From NCBI RefSeq assembly GCF_024679095.1, contig NC_066513.1, forward strand, positions 3,805,523-3,869,522: a stretch of 64,000 bases of DNA. The letters run 5' to 3'. Made by a program: the position numbers and the translations under genes. The stretch's first letter is position 1; every line of letters begins with the position of its first letter. Source of the stretch: Eriocheir sinensis (taxonomy: Eukaryota; Arthropoda; Malacostraca; Decapoda; Varunidae). Under the pieces are notes generated by a model, which saw nothing but the letters and a program-made list of their open reading frames with translations, made no database searches and was not told the DNA's origin. This document shows positions 39,471 through 49,651 of the stretch, piece by piece.

Positions 39471-39505
39471 AGTCGTCGTGCAGGCGAGGGTTTGTGTGGA
39501 CATCT
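39465..39505 (+). promoter_or_regulatory. Predicted Inr + DPE core promoter
   Basis: TCAGTC at 39469-39474 fits the arthropod initiator (TCAKTY), setting +1 at the A (39471). Exactly at +28 to +33 (39498-39503) is GGACAT, a full match to the downstream promoter element RGWYVT. No TATA box is at -30, as usual for DPE promoters. Confidence 0.6.
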
Positions 39506-39558
39506 TCGCCCCTCTGTTACACGTCACACGTTAAGGTGTGAGCTCTTCTTCTACAAAG
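39471..39558 (+). other. Possible non-coding first exon of the sulfotransferase gene
   Basis: From the predicted start to a strong donor AAAG|GTAAGC at 39559. No long frame is open. The next plus-strand coding exon with an acceptor and initiator ATG is the sulfotransferase exon at 55869. The link is inferred from strand and order only. Confidence 0.4.
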
Positions 39559-39909
39559 GTAAGCTGAGTTTGTTAAGGCTGCAGTGCTAAAGCTTTTGCC
39601 GCCCATCCTTCTGTGAAATTCATTAATATAAAACATTATCATAAAAAAAAAACTTTGGAGAGACGATTTGAGGTTATTCATAGCACTGATAACACAAATA
39701 CACTTGATGATGTAATATAAATAATAAAATGAAAGCCAGTGATTAGCGACTGGTTAGATTAAAGGTGCTATAACACGGAGATTTTCTGGTGTCTTTTATT
39801 GGCATCTAGCCGCCGGTATCGGTGGGGAGCCCTCTTCCTGTCACACGCGCAACATATGTTTTCGGCCTCAGCATAGATCAAAACAAGCTGGATGCTAAAC
39901 ATATATCGA

Positions 39910-40150
<241 letters not shown>

Positions 40151-40167
40151 GATTTACCAGGTGTTAC

Positions 40168-40338
40168 AGGTTCCATGTTGGGATACTCCTTCAGAGCTTC
40201 TGCTAATTTCTTGAAAACTTTTCTCTACATATTTCTCTTCGAATAGTTTTCATCCCTGGTGTCCCACAGACACTTGTTTTCCCGATAGAGCCCACAGAGG
40301 GTGGCAAGAGCATCCTTGGACCAAATAATTTGCTCCAT
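40168..40338 (-). pseudogene. Decayed MADF-domain exon
   Basis: Minus strand: ATG at 40338 gives MEQIIWSKDALATLCGLYRE, then NKCLWDTRDENYSKRN, then an in-frame TAG at codon 38 (40225-40227), then [17 protein letters not shown] and a GTAACA donor. The LWD and Y-x-x-R spacing is that of MADF (Myb/SANT-like) DNA-binding domains. The single stop makes it a pseudogene unless it is a sequence error. Confidence 0.7.
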
Positions 40339-41427
40339 GGCCAGACAATACCCACACAACAGCTGCAAGTGTAAACAAAGACGCCAGTACTGGATTCAAG
40401 ATGACGGTATTATTAGACGCTTCCATCCCTCACATCAACTGTTTCCAAAGGTCGGAAAGGAGATCAGTTACGTTTTAATGAGTGTTTTTTTGGTAGGTTC
40501 ATGACATAAAAGAATTATTAACCAACCAGAAGGGTCGTAAAACTGGTCCTGAAAATACCCAAGACTCCTACGAAAGCCTTGTCAAATGTGTGTGCTTGGA
40601 CTACGAAATGTTTAAGAAAAAAGGCAGTTAAACTTAAGAGGGAAGGAGAGGTTAATAAAAAACACTCCAGTACCGTTGCAGTCGGGCAGAAATTCTCGAG
40701 CCTGCTTGATGAGAATGGAGGAACGCTTGAGGAATAACACGGGAAATTCATTAAAACTGTAGGCTAATGAAATCAGCACTAAAGGCAGGAAGCAAAGCAC
40801 ATCTCACGAAAACGAGCAAATATAAGAAAGTAAGAACAAGAAAGGATGGGACAGAGTTGCAGGTGTGACAAAACTTAGCGACAGGAAAACTAGTGGTATC
40901 TGTGAATTAACAAGGACAAGATCGAAGAAACTTCTAATTGGTATAAGAATTGAGACAACCAAGAGATCACTGAGTATTTTCAGACATCAGTTGTTCGATC
41001 TAAAAGATGCAAATGTGACGAATAATATTGAAAAGGTAGTTAGAATTGGGGAAAAAATCACACCGTATTGTCCAGTGATCAAGCTAGGCAGGAGGAGCGT
41101 GTTGAGGAGAATGATACACTGCAGATGGAGGTTCCCAGTGTGACCATGGATAAAGGGAATAAACTTTGGAAGGAATGACTGAGTGTAATGCAGGGTGGCC
41201 CATCTGTTTACAGATCTAATCGAAGATTCATAAGTAAACAGAACTTGCTCAAATGCAAACAAAATGCTTACAGTCACGTCACAGAGTCTAGAGCTTGTAA
41301 AAATGCCATCATCCTACTTGCGTATACCCATAAAAAGTGAACAAAAAATATTCAATGAACCACTGACCAATTGGTTTCCTCCCTATAACCTACAAGCTTT
41401 TCACAATGTTCAGATTTTTAGCTACGT
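40339..41427. other. Unassigned DNA left of the T element
   Basis: No homology recognised. An ORF at 40865-41143 has no known motif. Confidence 0.5.
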
Positions 41428-41871
41428 GGGCATTTCATGGGGAAATGCAAAACTATACATATTCTGAAAGCTTAGGTGAAGGAGAGTTTAAAAACCAATG
41501 TTGCCAATTCCGCAGACATATTTATGGCGGCCATATTGGATATTCAAAATGGCCGCGATGTGAACCTCAAAATGCTGCATTTTTGTGGCTATTGCACCTA
41601 TTATCAGGCACAGGAAGATGGATTTTGTGTTAGAAAACTGAAGGAATTAATTTTAACTGTAAAAGGCATTAGCAGAAGCCATGTATAACAGCTAATTGAA
41701 GAAATGAGGTAAATAACAGAAATCAAATGTTTATTGCGTAAGCTAATTTCACAACAAAGGTAAGCTAATTTCACAACAAAGTAATATGAAGGCCTCCATT
41801 ATATAACTTTGTCAACTTCAAACAAACTGCTTAATACACATGCAGACAAATCAGTGTTCCCTCTTTTATAT

Positions 41872-42263
41872 TGTTATGCCGGACGTGTTACTTGGGTTCC
41901 GTGTCGCCGTCAGGAGACTCCGTGGGAGGGAGATATGTAAACACTTTGCACAGTTTCTGTAGTTTAATGTTCTTCCTTAGTAGTACACTTCACTCTGACT
42001 CTTCACTTACCACTAGCTTACTATGACTGGGACTGGGCCTCTCTCGCCCTCTTCTCCTATATATATCTAGAACAGTACAGTCTAGAATATTACAGTATAC
42101 TTTAGATCATACAAGAACATGTAGCAAAAATATATGCGAGTTGGCAACACTTCCAGCCTGGCGCCTGGCCGCGGACGGCTTGCCTTGCTCCCCGCCCCTT
42201 TGCTCGTTTCTCCGGGAGCCTTCTAGAAGCCTATGGTCGCCGGGGGAAGCTTCCAGCACAACA
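41872..42263 (-). repeat. 3' LTR of gypsy C
   Basis: 392 bp, starting TGTTATGCC on the plus strand. Differs from 47691-48082 at about 42152 and 42227. Confidence 0.97.
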
Positions 42264-42328
42264 CTATCCCCCCCTCTTAATTGTGATCGTCCCGATCACA
42301 CACTTAACTATGTACAAACATAAGAGAA

Positions 42329-43209
42329 TTAATCAAAAACATAATAATCGTCGTATCGCTGTGGACGCCTGCGTTGTCTCTGTCTTCTGTTCGTTGCCTC
42401 CTGCGCGTCTGTCTCCTGGTGCGCCTCGTCGTCGTCCGCTTCTTGGGGTGTCCCTGGAACATCTGCCGAAGCCGGGAGGTTATCTCCCTCGGCTGAAAGG
42501 GCCAGGAGGCCTACGTCGTCGTCGACCTCCTCTCGGTCCTGGACGTCCCTTGCGTTTTCGTCGGCTGCTGGATATCTGTAGTTGTTCCAGGTGTAGTTTC
42601 CCGGACCGTGGTACCTCCATAGGCGGTTGACGTGGACAACTTTCGGCTTGGTCTTTTCCGTTCTCCGGATTCGGTAAGTCACGTCGGAGAGGCGTTCTAG
42701 CACAGTGTAAGGGCCTTCCCAGGGCTCTGTAACTTCGGAGACTGACCTTACTTCCTCTGCGGTTTGTAAAGCCAGACTCGGTCTCCTTCCTTGAAGTCAA
42801 CGTGGCTTGCCCTCATATTGTAACCGCGCTTCATGGCCTCCCCGGAGAACTTCAAGGCACCTCGGACTTGATGGTGCACCTCTTCCAGCCGTTCCTCTAG
42901 TTGACGGGCAAAACTGGAGGCGTCCCTTGGAAGGCTTTCCCCAGGAGGCCTTCCTGTCAGTATGTCCACCGGCAATCGCAGCTCACGTCCAAACATCAGC
43001 TTTGCCGGTGAATACCCCGTAGTCTCGTGGGCGGCAGACCTGTAGGCCATGAGAAGCGCAGGCAGCTTCTGATCCCATGAAGACTGATCATTGTTGCACT
43101 GCTTGGCCAACTCCTGGCCCAACGTCCAATTAAACCTCTCCACCATTCCATCTGACTGTGGGTGCAGAGGGTGGTCCGGGTCTTCTTGATACCCAGAAGC
43201 TTGCAGCAC
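42329..43209 (-). pseudogene. Gypsy C integrase C-terminal region
   Basis: Two frames: 42748-43209 ([57 protein letters not shown]) and 42329-42703 (VLERLSDVTYRI, VVHVNRLWRY). A stop and frame change lie near 42757, and another frameshift joins this to the core near 43175. Confidence 0.88.
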
Positions 43210-44669
43210 TCAGCAAGGACTGTTGACTCAAAATTCCTTCCCTGGTCGGAATGGAGCTCGTTAGGCACACCGAAGCGACAGAAGAACTCCTCCACCAAAA
43301 CCTTGGCGATGGTATTGGCTTCCTGGTCAGGGATGGCGTAGGCTTCCGGCCACTTGGTGAAGTAATCCATTGTGACGCAGATGTACCTATTTCCGTTCGT
43401 CGTCAGAGGCAAGGGTCCTGCTATATCCACTGCCACCCGTTCCATGGGGGCTCCAACCTGGTATAGTTCCAGTGGGGCACGGTGACGCTTCTTGGGGCCC
43501 TTCTTTGCACAGCACACCTCACACGCGTGACACCATTCTTCCACGTCCTTCCTCATGCCAACCCAGTAGAACCTTTGGCGCAGGCGACTCAGTGTCTTCT
43601 TTACCCCTAGGTGTCCGCTGGTGATGCTGTCATGCATTTCTTTCAAGACGCCTTCCCGGGACTTCACAGGTAACACCGTGGACCAGTAGTGGTCAAGACC
43701 ATCATGAGAGACCCAGCGTCGCTGCAACACCCCGTCGTCTATCCGAAGAGTGTCCCACTGAGTCCAGTAATTCTTGGTGGTAGGGCTTTCTCTCGAGATT
43801 ACTTCCCACCCAGGTCGCGTTGACGACTGACTCAGCCACTCCATAATTGGTCTCAGATCTCGGTCCTCCCGCTGCAGTTTTCCCAAGTCTTCCCATGGCA
43901 CTTCCGCTGTCTGTTCCACTGTAGTGCGGCGGCACATATTCTGGACGCTTTCCTTCTGGAGGCAATGTTGACACTCAGGTATGCAGGGGCGCCGGCTCAA
44001 GCTGTCCGCGTTACCGTGTGTTAGTCCAGATCGGTGCACAATAGTATAGTGATGCTGCTCTAGTTTACCTATCCAGCGAGCAAGCTGGCCCTCAGGGTTT
44101 TTCAGTGACTTCAGCCACCGCAATGCAGCGTGATCCGTGCGGATGGTGAAAGTTGCACCGTACAGGTAAGCATGGAAAAAGTCAAGGCTCTTGACTACTG
44201 CCAGGAGTTCTTTCCGGGTCACGCAATAGTTTTTCTCGGCTGGAGTGAGCTTCTTGCTGAAGTAGGCCACAACCCGTTCCATGTCGGCACATGCCTGGGA
44301 CAGTACTCCACCAATCCCCTCATCACTGGCATCACAATCCAGTATAAAAGGCTTAGAGGGGTCTGGGTAGGTGAGTACGGGCGAGCTGATGAGGGCCTCC
44401 TTGAGCTTCTCAAAGGCAACCTGAGTTTCCGCTGTCCACTCAAACTTGCGCCCCTTCTTCGTCAGGAGGTGCAGTGGTGCAGCAATCGTAGCGAAGCCTT
44501 TCACAAACCTGCGGTAGTATGAGCACAACCCGAGGAAGCTCCGCAGCTCCTTCACGTTGGTGGGTGTCGGCCAGTCCCTTACCGCAGCCACCTTCTCAGG
44601 ATCAGTGCGTACTCCAGCCTCGCTCACGATGTGTCCCAAGTATTGGACCTCCGTTTGAACAGACAGCAT
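42996..44669 (-). pseudogene. Gypsy C RT thumb, RNase H and integrase core (557 codons)
   Basis: [18 protein letters not shown] (connection), [16 protein letters not shown] (RNase H active site), [13 protein letters not shown], then SGHLGVKKT with CHACEVC (integrase zinc site), [10 protein letters not shown] and [11 protein letters not shown] (first two DDE acidic residues). The frame is lost near 43175, before the last Glu region. Upstream a one-base deletion near 44655 separates it from RT. Confidence 0.93.
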
Positions 44670-45742
44670 TTCTTCGGGCTGAGCTTAAGGTGTGCAGCTC
44701 TAAACCGGGCGAAAACCTCTGATAGCCTTTTCATCTCCTGCTCGAAGGTCTGGCCAAAGACAATCACGTCGTCGAGGTAGATGAGTGCCGTCTTCCAGTG
44801 AAGTCCCTCCAGCACCCTCTCCGTCAGCCGCTCGAACGTGGCCGGCGCGTTGCACAGGCCAAAGGGCATGACCTTAAACTGCCACAGGCCTTGACCGTAG
44901 GAGAAGGCTGTTTTCTCTTTGTCCTGCTCCGCCATTTTGACTTGGTGATACCCAGACTTCATATCCAGTGTTGAAAACCACTTGGAGCCCACCAAGGCGT
45001 CGAGCGTGTCGTCGATCCGTGGGAGTGGGTATGAATCCTTGATGGTGAGATCGTTGAGGGCTCGGTAGTCCACGCAGCACCTGAGGGAACCGTCCTTTTT
45101 CCTGACGAGCACTACAGCAGACGCCCACGGGCGGATCAGCCCCTGTTGCCGGAGATCATCCATTACCTCATCCATCTCCTTGCGACGGGCTGGTGCCATC
45201 CTTCGAGGAGCTTGCTTCACTGGGCGGTGGCTACCTGTGTCGATGTGGTGCTCTACCAGGTCCGTACACCCCAAGTCCAGGTCTCCTGCGGAAAACATAT
45301 CTGCATTCCTCACGAGAAGCTCCCTGAGCTTTTTCACTTGGGGCTCCTTCAGACACTGGGAGCTCCTGGCAAGCAGGTCGCGCAGGTAGTCAGGCAGCTC
45401 CTCCTGGGGATTCGTCAGGGTTCTCCTACAGACACAGGTTCTCGGTTCCTGGTCGATCTTTTGGCATAACCCCATCATGGTCCCTTGCTTTATTTTCTTT
45501 GGGCTGAAGGAGACATTGGCCACGACGACAGGCACTTCCCCTGCAGCAGAGTCTACCAAAGTACTGTTTACAATCATCCCGTTTTCTACCGGGCATCGAC
45601 TTCCACTCTCTACCACACCCAGGCTGGCTGGGGGGGCACCCGTAATTTGACAGGGTAACAGCATCTCTGACCTCGGAGGAATAATGGTGGTGCGCTTGAC
45701 CGTCACTGGCAGGTCTCCCTTGTTCACAGTCGTCAGTGGCAC
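44624..45742 (-). pseudogene. Gypsy C protease-RT linker and reverse transcriptase (372 codons)
   Basis: ARRKEMDEVMDDL, RPWASAVVLVRKKDGS, FSTLDMKSGYHQV, FGLCNAPATFERL and YLDDVIVF (YLDD catalytic motif). Frame breaks occur at both ends: at about 45745, where the protease frame ends, and at about 44655. Compared with relatives the RT is otherwise complete. Confidence 0.94.
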
Positions 45743-46197
45743 CTCCTTCCTCCTACAGTCAGCTGCTTAGCGCGGAAGTCCAGCTCGCAGCTGTGTGAGA
45801 AAAGATAATCCATACCTAGGATGCAGGGGTCATCCATGTCGGCCACGTACACAGAGAGGAACTCTTCCTTTCCTCCGAGCTCAAACTTCACGTCCACTGG
45901 GCCTCTGAGCTCTGCGTAGTGTCCTGTGACTCCGCACAGTCGATGCGGCGTCTTAGGAAGCCGACGATGACTCACCACGTCAGGCCGCACCAATGTGCGT
46001 TCCGAGCCTGTGTCGACGACCACAGGCCACAACACTCCGTCAACCTTGCCCTCCACTTGGCAGCTTGTCATGGTGGTTCTCCTGCACACTGATATCTTCG
46101 GGGCATGTACAGGACAGACTGGTCGTTGCCCCCGTGAACCAGTCCTTCTTAGTTTCCCGAGTGGTGGTCCCTCGTTGGGGGCACATTTTTCCGACAC
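45733..46197 (-). pseudogene. Gypsy C aspartic protease
   Basis: VVVDTGSERTLVRPD (catalytic DTG), LCGVTGHYAELRGPV, VADMDDPCILGMDYL. It lies in a different frame from the gag knuckles, as gag/pol frame changes usually do, but the exit into RT needs a second shift. Confidence 0.9.
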
Positions 46198-47668
46198 TCA
46201 TTCTTCCAGTGCCCCTTTTCTCCACAGGTCCAGCACTTGGGTCCTTCCCTGGGCTTCTTCTTAGCGGCACCTTCATATTCCTTCTTCCTCTTATAGCATT
46301 CGTTCTCCTTGTGCCCAACCTTCTCGCAGTACCAGCACGTTCCTTGAACCTGTCTGTGTCGCTGACAGCGCCCTTTCGTGCCCTAAAGCCAGAAGTCGAG
46401 TCGTCCCTGAAGCTTGATAAGCTAGACCTAACAAAGGACTCAAACTCCATGGCACGTGCCAGAGCTTCCTGCATTGATGTTGGCTTAGCTTGGTTCACTT
46501 GTATCTTCAGCTGAGGGCTGTCCAGGGCATCGATGAATTGATCACGCAGCAAAACCGTCAGCAGGTCAGGGGTGGCACCTGGGTATGCCTTGTGCGCCAT
46601 GCTCTCAAGGTCCTGAGCGAGTTCCTGGAGAGACTCGCCGCGCCTCCTGTTGCGGGTTCTGAACCTAACCCTGAAGAGCTCGTTCTGGTGCTTGGTCCCA
46701 TATCGTTGCTCCAGCGCCTGTGCCAGCCCGCTGTAGCTGCCCTTTGTCGCATTGTCGAGCTGAGCAAGGACCTCCAGCGCCGCCCCTTTCAGGCTAGTGG
46801 CCAGCTGTACCGCGCACTCTTGGTCATCCCATCCGTTCCGAGCTGCCAACAGCTCAAACTGAGCTCGGTAAGCCTCCCAGGAGACCTTGCCATCAAACTC
46901 CTGAGGCTTCTTTCTAACAGGCGAACCCAGCAGACCCATGGGGCTGGCGGAACTTCTTGCGGGGATAAACGCAGGCGAAACAGGGCTCAAACTACCCCGG
47001 ACTTGCGTAGGAGAAGCATCTTGGGTACAACTAGCCCCTGCAGGCACTGGCTGTCCGTTTCCAGCCAAGCAGTCTTCAAGGGCCTTCACTCTGTCACTTA
47101 CTTCTAGTATTTCTTTGTGTGTCGTCTCCCGTACCACCTCCATCTCTTGTTGAAGATTTGTGTGTTCTTTCTCCACTTCTATCAGGCGTTGTCCCAAGTT
47201 CGTGGTCACATCAGTCATTTCTCTTCGCACTGATTCACTTCCATCTTGTACTGCTTTTAGCTGTAGCTGTAATCCCGTGAAGCGATCTTCTAGCTGTTCT
47301 TTGAGTTCTTGGAGTGTTCCTTCTTGTTGTTGCTGTGCTCTTTCTTGTTGTTCTTTGAGTTCTTGGAGTGTTCCTTCTTGTTGTTGCTGTGCTCTTTCTT
47401 GTTGTTCTTTGAGTTCTTGGTGTGCTTTTTCTTGTTGTTCCTTGAGTTCTTGGAGTGTTCCTTCTTGTTGTTGCTGTGCTCTTTCTTGTTGTTCTTTGAG
47501 TTCTTGGTGTGCTTTTTCTTGTTGTTGCTGTGCTTTTTCTTGTTGTTCTTTGAGTTCTTGGAGTGCTCTTTCTTGTTTCTCCCCCTGTAGTCTCAAGGCT
47601 TCCAAAAGTTCAGTCAACATGTCGTCCCTCTGGGCAGCTTGGGAACGAGTCTCCATGGCGAAAAACAA
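46040..47668 (-). pseudogene. Gypsy C gag (coiled coil, capsid-like region, CCHC knuckles)
   Basis: The ATG of METRSQAAQRDD lies just inside the LTR. Residues about 25-125 are Gln/Glu/Lys heptad-like repeats (LKEQQE, RAQQQQE, GTLQE) coded by a 50-60-bp DNA repeat at 47276-47600. A capsid-like stretch follows (KPQEFDGKVSWEAYRAQFEL, ALEQRYG, FRVRFRTRNRR). Two CX2CX4HX4C knuckles (CWYCEKVGHKENEC, CWTCGEKGHWKNEC) lie at 46200-46345 in a frame shifted relative to the main ORF near 46350. Confidence 0.9.
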
Positions 47669-47690
47669 ATGCCTACACTCCTGACACCAG

Positions 47691-48082
47691 TGTTATGCCG
47701 GACGTGTTACTTGGGTTCCGTGTCGCCGTCAGGAGACTCCGTGGGAGGGAGATATGTAAACACTTTGCACAGTTTCTGTAGTTTAATGTTCTTCCTTAGT
47801 AGTACACTTCACTCTGACTCTTCACTTACCACTAGCTTACTATGACTGGGACTGGGCCTCTCTCGCCCTCTTCTCCTATATATATCTAGAACAGTACAGT
47901 CTAGAATATTACAGTATACTTTAGATCATACAAGAACATGTAGCAAAAATATATGCGAGTTGGCAACACTTCCCGCCTGGCGCCTGGCCGCGGACGGCTT
48001 GCCTTGCTCCCCGCCCCTTTGCTCGTTTCTCCGGGAGCCTTCTAGAGGCCTATGGTCGCCGGGGGAAGCTTCCAGCACAACA
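47691..48082 (-). repeat. 5' LTR of gypsy C
   Basis: 392 bp. On the minus strand it is followed by CTGGTGTCAGG, the primer-site core. Confidence 0.97.
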
Positions 48083-48166
48083 ATATAATCCTTGAATATG
48101 GTACTCATAAGTCATGTAACACATGTAACAACACCCAGGAAATGAACACACTTTACAGTTCATCAT

Positions 48167-48380
48167 CACTGTCACTAATGTAGCTGGTATTGGTGTTCAC
48201 ATCATTTTCACATTCGTCACAGCAAGAACAGAGATCAGTACATGAGAGATTTTGTCTCGTGCAGGAACACCTCTGAGATGTACAGTTTGTCTTACACTGA
48301 CACCTGACTACTTCTGTGATTGAGTGTGGTGCAGGAGGAATCTTTGTAGTGACTGGTTCAAGATGTCCATTTTTAATGAA
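48167..48380 (-). pseudogene. T gene, C-terminal CXC-type cysteine-rich tail
   Basis: Minus strand: NGHLEPVTTKIPPAPHS, then VRCQCKTNCTSQRCSC and LSCTDLCSCCDEC, ending in an acidic tail (SDSDDEL) and TAA. CxCx4CxxxxCxC spacing resembles CXC (tesmin/TSO1) DNA-binding modules. It is joined to 49064-49324 by removing two S1 SINE units. Confidence 0.75.
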
Positions 48381-48617
48381 GAGATTTTCTACTCTCTTTT
48401 TCTATTACTTTCTCGGTCCCACACGTCCCCTGCGTGTATCGAAACACACGAGAAATTAATCACAACATGGAGAGGGTATTTCCCGGCTGCCTGGGATTGA
48501 ACCCGTGACCAGCGTGACGGGAGAGCCACTCTTTACCGAGTCGGCCAAAGAGGTACCCCACTGGCTAAGTGGGTTATGGGAGGCTCGTTCATCAGGCATA
48601 GTCACCGCACTACCCGA
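48381..48617 (-). mobile_element. S1 SINE, copy nearer the T gene C-terminus
   Basis: Minus strand: head CACTATGCC-type start, AACCCACTTAGCCAG, box A near TTGGCCGACTCGG, box B GGTTCAATCCC, body with AATTTCTCGTGTGTTTCG. Same family as 554-829 without the inverted head. Confidence 0.8.
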
Positions 48618-49063
48618 CTTTCCCCTCTATGTAGATTAATTTCTGTGTTGAGACCTTAGACAGTGACCACTATCGGTTCACTATTCCACAATGTCCCCGA
48701 AGAGACATATCTCCAGCTCTCCCATTTTCTATTAACCTCGGAGAGCATGGGCCATCCTACATGTTACCCCTTCGGGGAAACGCAACAGAACCGCAGGATA
48801 GGATGCCACCGCTATGCCACCACTTTAATGAAAATATTTTCTACTCTCTTTTTCTATTACTCTCTCGTTCCCACACGTCCCCTGCGTGTATCGAAACACA
48901 CGAGAAATTAATCACAACAAGGAGTTATTAGCCGGCTGCCTGGGCTAGGATTGAACCCGCGACTAGCGTGACGGGAGAGCCACTCCTTACCGAGTCGGCC
49001 AAAGAGATACACCACTGGCGAAGTGGGTTATGGGAGGCTCGTTCATCAGGCATAGTCGCCGCA
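48618..49063 (-). mobile_element. S1 SINE, longer copy with 3' extension
   Basis: Minus strand: head at 49063, tRNA-like part near 48960-49010, body, then a 200-bp extension (48618-48830) containing CCCGAAGGGG, absent from 554-829. In tandem with 48381-48617. Confidence 0.75.
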
Positions 49064-49651
49064 CTACACATTTGCATCCTGATAGTAGCCAAACTCAAGA
49101 GAACCAAACAATGTGTGCTGCACGTAACCAGCTTGATGCCAAACTCGACTTTGTATACGCACACGTTTCACATGTTCCTCAAGGGCTCCAACAGTTGGAG
49201 GCAAGGCATTACTCTCTGCAAGACGCTTGTAAAACAAATGCCACCTCAGATCTGAGATACTTGGAATGCATATTCCTCTTTGACAATAAACAGAGCAAAC
49301 GAAGCTGGCAAGAGCATCCGTCACATCTTGTCAACTCGCCTTCATTCGGAAGGGCCAGCAGTGCTTTGATTATGTCAGTCAGCTTTCATGTATTGTTGAA
49401 ACCATTTTGTTTTGCTAATGCCTGAAAATCGCCCTACGTTATCATTGCCAGTGAAAGCATGGAGCACATACAAAGCCTTGGCTTTATCAGGACCTAAAGC
49501 TTTCCAGATGTGCTCCACATGAACTTCATTCGATGCCATAGACACAGTTGTATTCTTGCACAAGATTGGAAAGTGTGACTAGGACATCAGTGTCAGGACT
49601 AAAGAACGTGAGCTGGGCATCTGGGCATCGCTGGGCTGCAGTCGCTGCAAG
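49064..49651 (-). pseudogene. T gene, region between PIN-like and CXC parts
   Basis: Minus strand: ACLAATAAQRCPDAQLTFF and SPDTDVLVTLSN at 49545-49651, then a frameshift, VHVEHIWKALGPDKAKAL and HAFTGNDNVGRFSGISK, then LASFVCSVY, LRWHLFYKRLAESNALPPT and FGYYQDAN. D-T-D and the N-D-N-V-G-R-F acidic spots fit a nuclease-like fold (inference). Broken by at least two frame changes. Confidence 0.7.

Larger units (their letters stand above)
41872..48082 (-). mobile_element. Ty3/gypsy LTR retrotransposon C
   Basis: A 6211-bp element with 392-bp LTRs (41872-42263 and 47691-48082) differing at two positions, flanked by ATAT on both sides (41868-41871, 48083-48086). On the minus strand: PBS core TGGTGTCA, gag with coiled coil, two CCHC knuckles, protease (DTGSERT), RT (YLDD), RNase H, integrase with HHCC and DDE motifs, and a C-terminal domain. 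Domain order is that of Ty3/gypsy; no envelope gene is seen. At least four frameshifts or stops break it although the LTRs are nearly identical. It sits in the 3' flank of the T gene. Confidence 0.96.

Noticed and set aside
41872..48082. Envelope gene in gypsy C
   Set aside because: Integrase C-terminus ends within about 70 bp of the 3' LTR; no room and no signal or membrane segments.
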